From NCBI GenBank assembly GCA_945900965.1, contig CAMDKM010000005.1, positions 55,431-119,430 of the forward strand: DNA of 64,000 nt, written 5' to 3'. The stretch comes from Bordetella parapertussis (lineage in GTDB: Bacteria > Pseudomonadota > Gammaproteobacteria > Burkholderiales > JACQAP01). Below are positions 55,101-64,000 of this stretch, in pieces. The translations under genes and the position numbers were made by a program. The notes beneath the pieces are model-generated. The model was not told the origin of the DNA. It was given only the letters and a program-made list of their open reading frames with translations, and searched no databases. Numbering within the stretch: the stretch's first letter is position 1; every line of letters begins with the position of its first letter.

Positions 55101-56708
55101 CTACATCCTGAACACGCCAAACTTCGTTTCCTCGATCGGCGCATTAAGCGCCGCCGACAGTCCCAGCCCCAACACCATGCGGGTGTCGGCCGGATCGATG
55201 ACGCCGTCGTCCCAAAGCCGTGCACTGGCGTAGTACGGATGGCCCTGAAGTTCGTACTGGTCGCGAATCGGGGACTTGAAGGCTTCCTCGTCTTGCTTGC
55301 TCCATGTCTTGCCGGACTTTTCCAAGCCATCGCGCTTTACGGTTGCCAGCACGGCCGCGGCTTGTTCGCCACCCATGACCGAGATTCGCGCGTTGGGCCA
55401 CATCCACAGGAAGCGCGGGCCGAAGGCGCGGCCGCACATGCCGTAGTTTCCCGCCCCGAAGCTGCCGCCGATGATGACGGTGAACTTCGGTACGCGGGCG
55501 CAGGAAACGGCCGTCACCAACTTGGCACCGTCCCTGGCGATGCCGCCCGCCTCGTATTTTTTGCCCACCATGAAGCCGGTGATGTTTTGCAGGAACACCA
55601 GCGGGATGCCGCGTTGCGCGCAGAGTTCGATGAAGTGCGCACCCTTGAGCGAGGACTCGGAATACAAAATGCCGTTGTTGGCGATGATGCCGACCGGGTA
55701 ACCAAAGATGTGGGCGAAGCCGCATATCAAGGTCGTTCCGTACAAGGGTTTGAATTCGTGCAGTTCGCTGCCATCCACAATGCGGGCGATAACCTCGCGC
55801 GCGTCGTAGGGCTTTCTTGCGTCGGTCGGCACCACCCCGTGAAGTTCCGCTGTGTCGTACAGAGGTTCGCGCGGCTCGCGCATTTCCAGGCCGATTTCCT
55901 TCTTGCGATTCAGGTGGGAAACGATTCTCCGTGTGATTTCCAGCGCGTGCAGGTCGTCGTTGGCGTAATGATCAACCACCCCGGATACTCGCGCATGTAC
56001 CTCCGCACCTCCGAGTTCTTCCGCACTGACGATCTCGCCTATAGCAGCTTTCACCAGCGGCGGACCGGCGAGAAAGATGGTGCCCTGATTTTTGACGATG
56101 ATCGCCTCGTCAGCCATCGCCGGCATGTAGGCGCCGCCCGCCGTACACGAGCCCATCACGCAGGCGATCTGGGGAATGCCCAACGCGGACATGTTGGCCT
56201 GATTGAAAAAGATGCGCCCGAAGTGCTCGCGGTCCGGGAATACCTCATCCTGGTTGGGCAGATTGGCGCCGCCGGAATCGACAAGATAAATACAGGGCAG
56301 ATTATTTTGCTGGGCGATCTCCTGCGCCCGCAGATGTTTTTTAACTGTCATCGGAAAATAAGTGCCGCCTTTGACCGTGGCGTCATTGGCCACGATTACA
56401 CACTCTCTTCCGGACACCCGGCCGACCCCGGTAATGATGCCGGCTGAGGGCACCTGACCGTCGTACATGTTCCAGGCCGCCAACTGCGACAACTCGAGAA
56501 ATGGCGAGCCGACATCGAGCAGCCGCCGAACGCGTTCGCGTGGCAGCAGCTTGCCGCGGCCGACATGCTTCTCGCGCGCCACTTCGCCGCCACCCTCGCT
56601 AACCTTGGCGATCTTCGCACGCAGGTCGGCCACTTGCGCAGCCATTACCTCGGCCGCGGCCTGAAATTCAGGAGAACGTGGGTTGAGTTTAGTTTGGATG
56701 GCAGTCAT
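55101..56708 (-). CDS. liuB: Methylcrotonyl-CoA carboxylase, carboxyltransferase beta subunit
   Basis: A 535-residue carboxyltransferase that moves CO2 from biotin to 3-methylcrotonyl-CoA, with MccA at 47817. [60 protein letters not shown] and [20 protein letters not shown] are typical. It is separated from liuC and mccA by a 3-kb island of decayed genes, whereas in related genomes these are adjacent. Confidence 0.95.
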   Translation of the reverse strand: MTAIQTKLNPRSPEFQAAAEVMAAQVADLRAKIAKVSEGGGEVAREKHVGRGKLLPRERVRRLLDVGSPFLELSQLAAWNMYDGQVPSAGIITGVGRVSGRECVIVANDATVKGGTYFPMTVKKHLRAQEIAQQNNLPCIYLVDSGGANLPNQDEVFPDREHFGRIFFNQANMSALGIPQIACVMGSCTAGGAYMPAMADEAIIVKNQGTIFLAGPPLVKAAIGEIVSAEELGGAEVHARVSGVVDHYANDDLHALEITRRIVSHLNRKKEIGLEMREPREPLYDTAELHGVVPTDARKPYDAREVIARIVDGSELHEFKPLYGTTLICGFAHIFGYPVGIIANNGILYSESSLKGAHFIELCAQRGIPLVFLQNITGFMVGKKYEAGGIARDGAKLVTAVSCARVPKFTVIIGGSFGAGNYGMCGRAFGPRFLWMWPNARISVMGGEQAAAVLATVKRDGLEKSGKTWSKQDEEAFKSPIRDQYELQGHPYYASARLWDDGVIDPADTRMVLGLGLSAALNAPIEETKFGVFRM

Positions 56709-56737
56709 TCAATTTCTCGCACTTGAAAAACAATTTA

Positions 56738-56864
56738 GCCACAGAGGGCACAGAGAGCACAGAGAGCACAGAGAGCACAGAGAGAAACTACACGCCAAAT
56801 CCCCAAGCCGGGGTTTGCTGTTGATCGATTTGATTTTCTCTGTGTTCTCTGTGCCCTCTGTGGC
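56738..56864. repeat. Nonamer-arm element 9 (CACAGAGAG type)
   Basis: The left arm 56738-56784 has five near-perfect 9-bp units GCACAGAGA. The right arm 56835-56864 has three inverse units. The spacer is about 50 bp and includes a short GC palindrome. It lies between the isomerase gene and liuB. Confidence 0.88.
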
Positions 56865-56891
56865 AAACAGGGTTTAAGGAATTTGACGAAC

Positions 56892-57494
56892 TTACCAGCC
56901 ACCAGTGCGCAGCCAGCGGTCGATCTGGTCGAAACGGTCGAATCCCCAGAAGGGCTCGCCATCGACAATCACATGCGGCGAGCCGAAGGCACCAAGCTGG
57001 ATCGCGGTTTCGGTTTCCTGCTTCAGGCGCTCTTTCATGGCCGGATCACCGATCGCTTCGAGTGCCTTTTGTCGGTCATGTCCCAGCGTGGCTGCCACGT
57101 CGGCGCTCACCTCGGGACTCGAGATGTCCTTGTCCTCCACCATGTAGGCGCGATACAGCGCCAGCACGGCCTGTTCCTGTTTCGCCAAACCTTGCGGTTC
57201 CAGCCAGTACACCACGCGCGCCGGCGATTGGCTGGCGATGGGAAATTTGGTCGGCAGCTTGAAAGGGACTCCGTGCAGGCGTGCGGTGCGTTCCATGTCG
57301 CGCCGATGGTAATCGCCCTTGAGCGGAATGCTCGGCAACGGAACGCCCCCGGTGACCTTGAACACCGCACCCAGAAGGTAAGGTCTCCAGTCAACGCTAC
57401 GACCGTGTTTGGCCGCCAACGCCGAAATTTTCGTTGCGGCCATGTAGCCGTAAGGCGATGCGAAATCAAAGTAGAACTTGATCGGATTGGTCAT
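56892..57494 (-). CDS. 2-hydroxychromene-2-carboxylate isomerase / DsbA-like (kappa GST) protein
   Basis: A 200-residue protein of the HCCA isomerase/kappa-GST thioredoxin-fold group. It begins IKFYFDFASPYGYMAATKIS, with Ser as the catalytic residue instead of Cys-Cys, and contains VDWRPYLLGAVFKVTGG and GAFGSPHVIVDGEPFWGFDR, which are typical. Glutathione-dependent isomerase activity is inferred from the family, and the substrate is unknown. It lies in the Liu cluster between liuB and the thiolase. Confidence 0.88.
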   Translation of the reverse strand: MTNPIKFYFDFASPYGYMAATKISALAAKHGRSVDWRPYLLGAVFKVTGGVPLPSIPLKGDYHRRDMERTARLHGVPFKLPTKFPIASQSPARVVYWLEPQGLAKQEQAVLALYRAYMVEDKDISSPEVSADVAATLGHDRQKALEAIGDPAMKERLKQETETAIQLGAFGSPHVIVDGEPFWGFDRFDQIDRWLRTGGW

Positions 57495-57524
57495 TAAGGT
57501 TTTTCCAAATAAAGGAAATGCTCA

Positions 57525-57679
57525 ACGCAAAGACACGAAGGACGCAAAGAGTGCAAAGGAAAGCGAAGGTGCCAATAAAAAATTCACGCCTAGTCTAATC
57601 AAAAACCAGGTTTTCTTATCCATGCAGTCTTGGCTTTTGCACTTCTTCGCGTTCTTTGCGCCCTTTGCGTCTTTGCGTC
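57525..57679. repeat. Nonamer-arm element 10 (CGCAAAGAG type)
   Basis: The left arm 57525-57560 (ACGCAAAGA, CACGAAGGA, CGCAAAGAG units) and right arm 57645-57679 (CTTTGCG units) are inverted around an AT-rich spacer. It occupies the gap between the isomerase start and the thiolase stop. Confidence 0.82.
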
Positions 57680-57690
57680 GGGATTTTCTC

Positions 57691-58875
57691 TTACAGCATT
57701 TCAATAGCCATCGCAGTCGCCTCGCCGCCACCGATACACAGCGATGCCACCCCGCGCTTTAATCCGTGCTTGCGCAGCGCTCCGATCAGCGTAACCAGGA
57801 TGCGCGCGCCGGAGGCGCCGATCGGGTGACCGAGCGCGCAGGCGCCGCCATGGATGTTCACTTTCTCGTGCGGCAGTCCGTGTTCTTTTATCGCGGCCAT
57901 GGTCACCACGGCGAAGGCTTCGTTAATCTCGAACAGATCAATTTGCGAGGGCTTCCAGCCGGTCTTGTCGAAAAGCTTGCGAAGCGCGCCAACCGGCGCG
58001 GTGCAAAACAGGTTCGGCTCCTGCGCATGGGTGCTGTGTCCGACTATGCCAGCCAGGGGTTTCAGGCCCAGTTTGTCGGCCATCGATCGACGCATCAAAG
58101 TCAAAGCGGCAGCGCCGTCGGAAATCGAACTGGAATTGGCAGCGGTGACCGTGCCATCTTTCTTGAACGCGGGTTTGAGCAGCGGAATCTTGTCGAAATT
58201 GGCTTTGAATGGCGGCTCGTCGCGCTCGATGAAACGTTCATCCTTGCCGGCCTTGATGGCCATTGGCAGTGTTTCCCAGGCAAAGCTGCCATCCTGATTG
58301 GCTTTCTGCGCACGCTCCAGAGAAGTGATGGCAAATTGGTCTTGTTTCTCCCGGGTGAACTGGTAAGTGCCGGCGCAATCCTCCGCGAAGCTGCCCATGA
58401 GACGGCCTTTGTCATAGGCGTCTTCCAGCCCATCGAAGAACATGTGGTCGATCACCTGCTGATGCCCCATGCGATAGCCGGATCGAGCTTTCGGGAGCAG
58501 ATAGGGTGCGTTCGTCATGCTTTCCATGCCTCCCGCTACCATGATGTCGTTGGTTCCGGCCAGGAGCAGATCATGCGCCAGCATCGCGGCCTTCATGCCC
58601 GAACCGCACATCTTGTTGACGGTCGTGCAGTGCGTCGACAAGGGCAATCCGGCGCCGAGTGAAGCCTGGCGCGCCGGTGCCTGGCCCTGGCCGGCGGGCA
58701 GTACACAGCCCATGATAACTTCTTGCACTTGCTCCGCCTTCATGCCGGCACGTTCCACGGCCGCTCGAATGGCGGATGCGCCGAGTTGCGCGGCCGTGAA
58801 GTCTTTCAATTCCCCTTGAAATGCGCCCATCGGTGTGCGCGCCGCGGAAACAATAACCACCGGATCGTTATTCAT
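57691..58875 (-). CDS. Acetyl-CoA C-acyltransferase (thiolase)
   Basis: A 394-residue thiolase. The nucleophile Cys is in VNKMCGSGMKAAMLAH, and the second site in IHGGACALGHPIGASG and SLCIGGGEATAMAIE. It could be a PhaA-type beta-ketothiolase or the acetoacetyl-CoA step of the Liu pathway; sequence alone does not decide. The stop codon is 11 bp from repeat element 10. Confidence 0.94.
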   Translation of the reverse strand: MNNDPVVIVSAARTPMGAFQGELKDFTAAQLGASAIRAAVERAGMKAEQVQEVIMGCVLPAGQGQAPARQASLGAGLPLSTHCTTVNKMCGSGMKAAMLAHDLLLAGTNDIMVAGGMESMTNAPYLLPKARSGYRMGHQQVIDHMFFDGLEDAYDKGRLMGSFAEDCAGTYQFTREKQDQFAITSLERAQKANQDGSFAWETLPMAIKAGKDERFIERDEPPFKANFDKIPLLKPAFKKDGTVTAANSSSISDGAAALTLMRRSMADKLGLKPLAGIVGHSTHAQEPNLFCTAPVGALRKLFDKTGWKPSQIDLFEINEAFAVVTMAAIKEHGLPHEKVNIHGGACALGHPIGASGARILVTLIGALRKHGLKRGVASLCIGGGEATAMAIEML

Positions 58876-58925
58876 AAACTCCTCCTTTACAAAACATGAA
58901 GCACAGTGTCAGTTGAAAGAATAAC

Positions 58926-60116
58926 CTACTTGGTTTCCCTGAATAACTCCCGGCCAATCAGCATTCTGCGGATTTCGGATGTGCCGGCGCCAATCTCGTA
59001 CAGTTTGGCATCCCGCCATAGCCGGCCGGTTGCGTATTCGTTGACATACCCATTGGCGCCCAATGCCTGGATGGCTTCGCCGGCCATCCAGGTGGCTTTT
59101 TCCGCCGCATACAGAATCGCGCCCGCCGCATCCTTGCGGGTGGTCTGGCCGCGATCGCATGCGCGCCCTACCGCGTAGACATAAGCCTTGCAGGCGTTCA
59201 TGGTTGTGTAGAGATCGGCGATTTTTCCCTGCATCAACTGAAATTCGCCGATTGGCTGGCCGAACTGTTCGCGCTCGTGAACATAAGGCATCACCACATC
59301 CATGCAAGCCTGCATGATACCCAGCGGACCGCCAGCCAGCACCGCTCGTTCGTAATCCAGCCCGCTCATCAATATCTGAACACCGCGATTGATTTTGCCC
59401 AGCAGGTTTTCCACCGGCACCTCACAATCGAGGAAAACGAGTTCGCCGGTATTGGAGCCACGCATGCCAAGCTTGTCGAGTTTCTGAGCAGCGGAAAAAC
59501 CCTTGAAGGTCTTTTCAATCAAAAATGCACTAATGCCTTTCGGACCTGCGTTCACGTCGGTCTTGGCGTAGACCACCAGCACGTCGGCGTCCGGCCCGTT
59601 GGTGATCCACATCTTGTTGCCATTGAGGATGTAACGGTCGCCCTTGCGATCGGCGCGCAATTTCATGCTCACCACATCCGAACCGGCATTGGGCTCGGTC
59701 ATGGCCAGAGCGCCAACATGTTCGCCAGATACGAGTTTGGGAAGATATTTTTTCTTTTGCGCCGGATTGCCGTTGCGATGAATCTGATTGACCGATAGAT
59801 TGGAATGCGCCCCGTAAGACAAGCCCACCGAGGCCGAGGCGCGGGAAATTTCTTCCATGGCCACGATGTGCGCCAGGTAGCCCATGGGATTGCCGCCGTA
59901 CTGTTCTTCTACCGTAATGCCGAGCAGGCCAAGCGAGCCGAGTTTGCGCCACAAATCCATCGGGAAGGCATTGTCGCGGTCAAGCTGCGCCGCACGCGGA
60001 GCAATCTCGCGCGCAGCGAAATGGCGCACCGTGTCGCGCAACATGTCGATGTCGTCACCGAGACCAAAATCCAGTCCCTGGGAATGCGTCATGGTGATGT
60101 TTTCCGGGCTATTCAT
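58926..60116 (-). CDS. liuA: Isovaleryl-CoA dehydrogenase
   Basis: A 396-residue FAD enzyme converting isovaleryl-CoA to 3-methylcrotonyl-Co[21 protein letters not shown] and [20 protein letters not shown] are general family motifs. [20 protein letters not shown] holds the IVD-type catalytic Glu. It is the first Liu gene, divergent from the MBL gene, with a LiuR-like site upstream. Confidence 0.94.
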   Translation of the reverse strand: MNSPENITMTHSQGLDFGLGDDIDMLRDTVRHFAAREIAPRAAQLDRDNAFPMDLWRKLGSLGLLGITVEEQYGGNPMGYLAHIVAMEEISRASASVGLSYGAHSNLSVNQIHRNGNPAQKKKYLPKLVSGEHVGALAMTEPNAGSDVVSMKLRADRKGDRYILNGNKMWITNGPDADVLVVYAKTDVNAGPKGISAFLIEKTFKGFSAAQKLDKLGMRGSNTGELVFLDCEVPVENLLGKINRGVQILMSGLDYERAVLAGGPLGIMQACMDVVMPYVHEREQFGQPIGEFQLMQGKIADLYTTMNACKAYVYAVGRACDRGQTTRKDAAGAILYAAEKATWMAGEAIQALGANGYVNEYATGRLWRDAKLYEIGAGTSEIRRMLIGRELFRETK

Positions 60117-60231
60117 GGGCCGATCCTCAGAGTAAAGAGACCAACTGGCAAGGCTATTCCATACCCCGCGCTGTTAGAGCCCCAAGCCGGTTTCCGGATT
60201 GTGAAGGATTCATCAGGCGTGAGTGCGGCAG

Positions 60232-60247
60232 TTTACGTAAGCGTCAA
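60232..60247. promoter_or_regulatory. Possible LiuR operator upstream of liuA
   Basis: TTTACGTAAGCGTCAA matches, at 13 of 16 positions, the palindrome TTTACGTTAACGTAAA that I recall for the MerR-type leucine-degradation regulator LiuR. It sits 116 bp before the liuA ATG, in the divergent promoter region. No liuR gene is in the window. Confidence 0.5.
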
Positions 60248-60301
60248 GTAGAATCCAACCTCCATCGCGGAAGCCCCGCGGCCTAATTTACAGAATCCGA
60301 C

Positions 60302-61363
60302 ATGCCCGAAGCCGCGCTCGCGTCAAAAAACGACCTTCCCGCCGCCATGACGTTCCCCTTTCAGGAGGCGCCGGCAGGCGGTACCGTCAGGCAGGTGGCA
60401 CCCGGCGTGTTCTGGCTGCGCATGCCTTTGCCCTTCGCGCTCGACCATATCAACCTCTGGCTGCTGAAGGACGGCGAAAGCTGGACGGCCGTGGACTGCG
60501 GTCTGGCAATTCCGGACACCCGCGCCCTCTGGGAGCGCATTGTCACCGAAGTCATCGGTTCCGCCGGATTGTCGCGTGTTCTGACCACACATTTTCATCC
60601 CGACCACATGGGCAACGCTTCCTGGCTCACCCAGCGATTCGGCGTTCCGCTCTGGACCACGGAGTCCGAATATCTCACGGCGCATGCCCAGTTCGGCGCG
60701 CAGTCCGGCTACGGATCGGATGCCACCGCCCGATTGTTTTCCGAACACGGGCTCGACGAAGAACGCGTCAACGGGATTGCCGGCCGTGGCAATACATATC
60801 GGAATATTGTCGGCGAACCGCCAGGCAGTTTCATGCGCATCTTGGAAGGCGACGAAATCTTCATTGGCGCAAATCGCTGGCGGGTCATCATCGGCTACGG
60901 CCATGCGCCGGAACACGCCGCGCTGTATTGCGAAGCGCTTCATGTGTTGATCGCGGGCGATATGCTGCTGCCCAAGATCAGCACCAACGTCAGTGTATGG
61001 CCGACTGAACCCGAGGGCGATCCACTGAAACTTTTCCTGCGCTCGATCGACCGTTTTGCCGAATTGCCGGCCGATACGCTGGTGCTGCCCTCCCACGGGC
61101 TGCCCTTCCGCGGTGCCCGGCATCGGGTTCAAATGCTGCACGATCACCATCGCGACCGGCTGGCCGAGGTGCTGGAGTTGTGCGCGCAACCCTCCACCGC
61201 AGCGGAACTGATGCCTGTGATGTTTCGCCGCAAACTCGACCTGCATCAGGCATTTTTTGCCATGGGTGAAGCTATCGCGCACCTGCATTACCTGTGGTAT
61301 CAGGGGCGTCTTGCCCGCGCCCGGGACGGCGGCATTTTTCGCTTTACCCGGCAGGCCGAATGA
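60302..61363 (+). CDS. MBL-fold metal-dependent hydrolase
   Basis: A 353-residue metallo-beta-lactamase-fold hydrolase. The HxHxDH motif is in [14 protein letters not shown], a further His in [14 protein letters not shown], and Asp in [13 protein letters not shown]. The C-terminal helical extension ([20 protein letters not shown]) is typical of lactonase or thioesterase-like members. It overlaps mtnA by 4 bp, so the three genes 60302-63083 form a coupled operon. The substrate is unknown. Confidence 0.87.
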   Translation: MPEAALASKNDLPAAMTFPFQEAPAGGTVRQVAPGVFWLRMPLPFALDHINLWLLKDGESWTAVDCGLAIPDTRALWERIVTEVIGSAGLSRVLTTHFHPDHMGNASWLTQRFGVPLWTTESEYLTAHAQFGAQSGYGSDATARLFSEHGLDEERVNGIAGRGNTYRNIVGEPPGSFMRILEGDEIFIGANRWRVIIGYGHAPEHAALYCEALHVLIAGDMLLPKISTNVSVWPTEPEGDPLKLFLRSIDRFAELPADTLVLPSHGLPFRGARHRVQMLHDHHRDRLAEVLELCAQPSTAAELMPVMFRRKLDLHQAFFAMGEAIAHLHYLWYQGRLARARDGGIFRFTRQAE

Positions 61364-62439
61364 AAGTTGCAGGAGGTGCTTATCGCAGCGTTTGGCGCGA
61401 CGCCAACCGCGCAGCCATCATTGACCAGACTCGCCTGCCCTTCGATTTCCACACGCTGCGTCTGGGCAGCCATGAAGAAATCGCGCATGCCATCCGAACC
61501 ATGCAGGTGCGTGGCGCTCCGCTGATCGGTGCAACCGCGGCCTATGGCATGGCGCTGGCCATGGCACAGGACGCCTCGGATAACAACCTTGCGGAGGCGG
61601 CGCAATTGCTGGGCGCTACCCGCCCGACGGCGGTTAACCTTCGTTGGGCGATCGAGCGCATGAGTCGTCGCCTGCAGACCCTGCCGGCGCGAGAGCGGGT
61701 GGACGCGGCGTGGCAGGAAGCCGAGGCCATTGCCGACGAGGATGTCGAACTCAATCTTTCCATTGCCCGCCATGGACTGGGGCTGATACGTGCAATCGCG
61801 AGCAGGAAGAATCAGGTGAACGTACTGACCCACTGCAATGCGGGTTGGCTTGCCACCGTGGATCAAGGCACCGCGTTGGCGCCCATTTATCTCGCCCACG
61901 ATGCCGGCATTCCGGTTCATGTTTGGGTCGATGAAACCCGCCCGCGTAATCAGGGATTGCTCACTGCCTGGGAGTTGTCCCAGCACGGGGTTCCCAATAC
62001 CGTGATCGCCGACAACGCCGGGGGCCACCTCATGCAGCGCGGCCAGGTGGACATGGTGATCGTGGGCGCCGACCGGGTGTCGGCCGCCGGGGACGTCTGC
62101 AACAAGATCGGCACTTACCTCAAAGCCCTGTCCGCCCGCGACAACGGCATTCCGTTTTACGTGGCTGTGCCAACGCCCACGATCGACTGGGCCATCAACG
62201 ACCCGCTGAGGGAAATTCCCATCGAGGAGCGCAGCGCGGATGAGTTGCTGTCCGTTCAAGGCATCAATGCCAGCCGTGAACTCACCCGCGTTCGAATCGG
62301 CATCGAGGGTACGCTCGCTGCCAACCCTGCTTTCGACGTCACCCCGGCACGACTGGTCACCGCGTTAATTACCGATCGCGGCGTAGCGGCGGCAACCCGC
62401 GACGGTCTGTCCGGTTTGTATCGGGACCGTGCCGCATGA
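61360..62439 (+). CDS. mtnA: Methylthioribose-1-phosphate isomerase
   Basis: A 359-residue isomerase converting methylthioribose-1-phosphate to the ribulose form. The catalytic Cys is in [18 protein letters not shown] and the Asp in [22 protein letters not shown] 61360 shares 4 bp with the upstream gene's stop; the frame extends further upstream only through that gene. The other mtn genes of the Met salvage pathway are not in the window. Paired here with an aldolase, it may instead work in the 5-deoxyribose or MTR-1P shunt. Confidence 0.93.
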   Translation: MKVAGGAYRSVWRDANRAAIIDQTRLPFDFHTLRLGSHEEIAHAIRTMQVRGAPLIGATAAYGMALAMAQDASDNNLAEAAQLLGATRPTAVNLRWAIERMSRRLQTLPARERVDAAWQEAEAIADEDVELNLSIARHGLGLIRAIASRKNQVNVLTHCNAGWLATVDQGTALAPIYLAHDAGIPVHVWVDETRPRNQGLLTAWELSQHGVPNTVIADNAGGHLMQRGQVDMVIVGADRVSAAGDVCNKIGTYLKALSARDNGIPFYVAVPTPTIDWAINDPLREIPIEERSADELLSVQGINASRELTRVRIGIEGTLAANPAFDVTPARLVTALITDRGVAAATRDGLSGLYRDRAA

Positions 62440-63083
62440 CCGAACTGCAAACCCGCAAACAGGTCATTCAAACGGCTCTCCGCATGAACGCCCTGGGCAT
62501 CAATCGCGGCAAGTCTGGCAACGTCAGCGCGCGCTGGAAGGATGGCTGCCTGATCACGCCGTCGGGACTGGCTTACGAAGACACCCGCCCGGCTGACATC
62601 GTGTACATCGACGCAAAGGGCGAGGCATTCGGCAGACGAACACCGTCGTCCGAATGGCGGTTTCACCACGACATCCAGCTCGCGCATCCGGAAATCGGCG
62701 CAGTAGTTCATACCCACTCCACTTTCGCCACCACGCTGGCCTGCCTCAACATCGAATTGCCGGCCTTCCACTACATGATTGCCGTTGCCGGCGGCGATTC
62801 CATCCGTTGCGCACCCTATGCTACCTTCGGCACCCAGGAACTTTCAGACCATGCCCTGTGCGCGCTGTCCGGACGCAAGGCTTGCCTGCTCGCCCACCAT
62901 GGCATGATCGCCACCGGCCTTGGTCTTGACGCAGCCTTGCGGCTTGCGGTGGAAGTCGAGGCGCTTTGTGAGCAATATTGGCGGGTGTTGCAGATCGGCA
63001 AGCCGGACGTTCTGCCCCCCGAAGAAATGGCAGTTGTACTTGAGAAGTTCAAGACGTACGGACAATCGAAAAACAGCCACTAA
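62436..63083 (+). CDS. Class II aldolase/adducin-family protein
   Basis: A 215-residue zinc aldolase-type protein. [20 protein letters not shown] is the N-terminal loop, the metal His residues are in [12 protein letters not shown] and [11 protein letters not shown], and the acidic residue in [10 protein letters not shown]. Next to mtnA it fits the 5-deoxyribulose-1-phosphate or methylthioribulose-1-phosphate aldolase (DHAP shunt) rather than fuculose metabolism. Methylthioribulose dehydratase (MtnB) belongs to the same superfamily and is the alternative. Confidence 0.85.
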   Translation: MTELQTRKQVIQTALRMNALGINRGKSGNVSARWKDGCLITPSGLAYEDTRPADIVYIDAKGEAFGRRTPSSEWRFHHDIQLAHPEIGAVVHTHSTFATTLACLNIELPAFHYMIAVAGGDSIRCAPYATFGTQELSDHALCALSGRKACLLAHHGMIATGLGLDAALRLAVEVEALCEQYWRVLQIGKPDVLPPEEMAVVLEKFKTYGQSKNSH

Positions 63084-63097
63084 CTGCAGCAGGCGCC

Positions 63098-64000
63098 ATG
63101 ACAACACCCGATACCGACCCGAACGCAATTGCCCGCACACTCGCCGAAATCGCGCTGCGTAGCGAACATCTGTTCAAGCAGCACCTCGCGCAGCAATCCA
63201 AGAGCTCGCCGGAAGAAAACGCCGATGAACTTGGGGTGAGCAAGGCATTCACCGATCTGGCCACCCAATTGGCAGCCGATCCCTTCAAACTGGCGGAGGC
63301 AGGCATGCGCATGTGGCAGAGCCAGTTCGACCTCTGGCAGAGCATGATGCGCAAGGCGCTCGGCGAGGAAACCGCCCCACTCGCGAAGGAAAACAAGTCC
63401 GACAACCGCTTCCGCAGCGAGTTGTGGCAGAACAATGCCGTGTTCGACTACATCAAGCAGTCTTACCTGATTGCCGCCAACGATATCCAGAAAACCGTCT
63501 CGGAAGTCGAAGGGCTGGACCCGCAGACCGCCCGCAAGGTGAAATTTTTTACCAAACAGTACGTGGATGCGCTGGCGCCGACCAATTTTGTGTTGACCAA
63601 TCCCGAAGTTCTCAAAGCGACGGTGGAAAGCGGCGGCAAGAATTTACTGGACGGGATGAACTATCTGCTCAAGGACTTGGAGCGGGGCGAGGGCCGTCTC
63701 GCCATCAACATGACCGACACCAAGGCGTTCAAGATGGGCGAGAACGTCGCTTTAACCCCGGGAAAAGTGGTCTTCCAGAACGACTTGATGCAACTGATCC
63801 AGTATCAGCCGACAACGAGTGACGTGTTCAAAACACCTCTGCTGATCGTTCCGCCCTGGATCAACAAGTACTACATCCTGGATTTGCGCGAGAAAAATTC
63901 CTTCATCAAATGGGCCGTGGACCAGGGCATTACGGTGTTCGTGGTGTCCTGGGTCAATCCTGACCAGCGACACGCGCAGAAGCAGTTCGAGGATTACCTG
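63098..64000 (+). CDS. phaC: Class I poly(3-hydroxyalkanoate) synthase, N-terminal part (cut by window edge)
   Basis: Polymerises hydroxyacyl-CoA to PHB. The frame from ATG 63098 is open for 301 codons to the right edge. NRFRSELWQNNAVFDYIKQS, MTDTKAFKMGENVALTPGKV, QYQPTTSDVFKTPLLIVPPW and NKYYILDLREKNSFIKWAVD are PhaC class I hallmarks. The catalytic Cys box lies beyond the edge. It starts 14 bp after the aldolase stop. Confidence 0.92.
   Translation, partial: MTTPDTDPNAIARTLAEIALRSEHLFKQHLAQQSKSSPEENADELGVSKAFTDLATQLAADPFKLAEAGMRMWQSQFDLWQSMMRKALGEETAPLAKENKSDNRFRSELWQNNAVFDYIKQSYLIAANDIQKTVSEVEGLDPQTARKVKFFTKQYVDALAPTNFVLTNPEVLKATVESGGKNLLDGMNYLLKDLERGEGRLAINMTDTKAFKMGENVALTPGKVVFQNDLMQLIQYQPTTSDVFKTPLLIVPPWINKYYILDLREKNSFIKWAVDQGITVFVVSWVNPDQRHAQKQFEDYL

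Overview
The window looks like about 64 kb of a chromosome from a GC-rich Betaproteobacterium (Burkholderiales/Rhodocyclales-like, not placed further). The basis is the linked order ubiK-yifB, glnK-amtB, gshA-gshB, EIIA(Man)-ptsH-ptsI, the GshA type seen, a leucine/isovalerate (Liu) degradation cluster and a class I PHA synthase. No rRNA or tRNA gene and no CRISPR array was seen.

Layout. 1-6.9 kb: a membrane sensor (cut by the left edge), alanine dehydrogenase, a truncated msrQ, mgtE, small secreted or stress proteins and an amidase, all on the minus strand. 6.9-10.75 kb: an accessory island with an SDR remnant, a J-domain/zinc/PilZ fusion, a VapBC pair, a cupin remnant, an IS91-type transposase remnant and a ParDE pair. 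It is flanked by a ~365-bp direct repeat of the amidase 5' end. 10.75-25.2 kb: two paralogous HExxH proteins around a DUF2214 membrane gene, metH behind a SAM-II-like riboswitch and terminator, a VIT-type metal transporter, a retropepsin-like protein, recQ, a GIY-YIG protein, a PIN toxin pair, yifB and ubiK. 25.4-37.4 kb (plus strand): a core block of glnK-amtB behind a sigma-54 promoter, gshAB, EIIA-HPr-EI, holA, proA, a lipoyl-fused lpd and nudC. 37.7-42 kb: an orphan glycine-betaine-type binding protein, a Tat-like amidohydrolase, an FmdB-like zinc ribbon, a di-heme DUF1111 protein and a 168-bp MITE-like element. 42.3-60.1 kb (minus strand): a GGDEF-EAL protein, then a CaiB/DUF2889/DUF1289 group and the Liu genes (mvaB, mccA, liuC, an acyl-CoA dehydrogenase, liuB, an isomerase, a thiolase, liuA). 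The Liu series is interrupted at 52.04-54.95 kb by a 3-kb island of decayed small genes. 60.3-64 kb (plus strand): an MBL hydrolase, mtnA, a class II aldolase and phaC (cut by the right edge).

The metabolic theme is nitrogen sensing and uptake, glutathione synthesis, carbon-state signalling through an incomplete PTS, leucine/isovaleryl-CoA breakdown to acetyl-CoA, and probably PHB storage, with methionine/SAM homeostasis (metH, mtnA-aldolase).

The strongest unexplained signal is not a gene. Ten intergenic elements share one architecture: arms of imperfect 7- or 9-bp tandem units, in inverted orientation, around an unrelated spacer. Unit sequences differ between elements, yet the two arms of each element match. 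They encode the last codons of gshB and ubiK, carry the liuC stop codon, separate ptsH from ptsI, and lie at the break points of two truncated genes and inside an IS91 transposase remnant.
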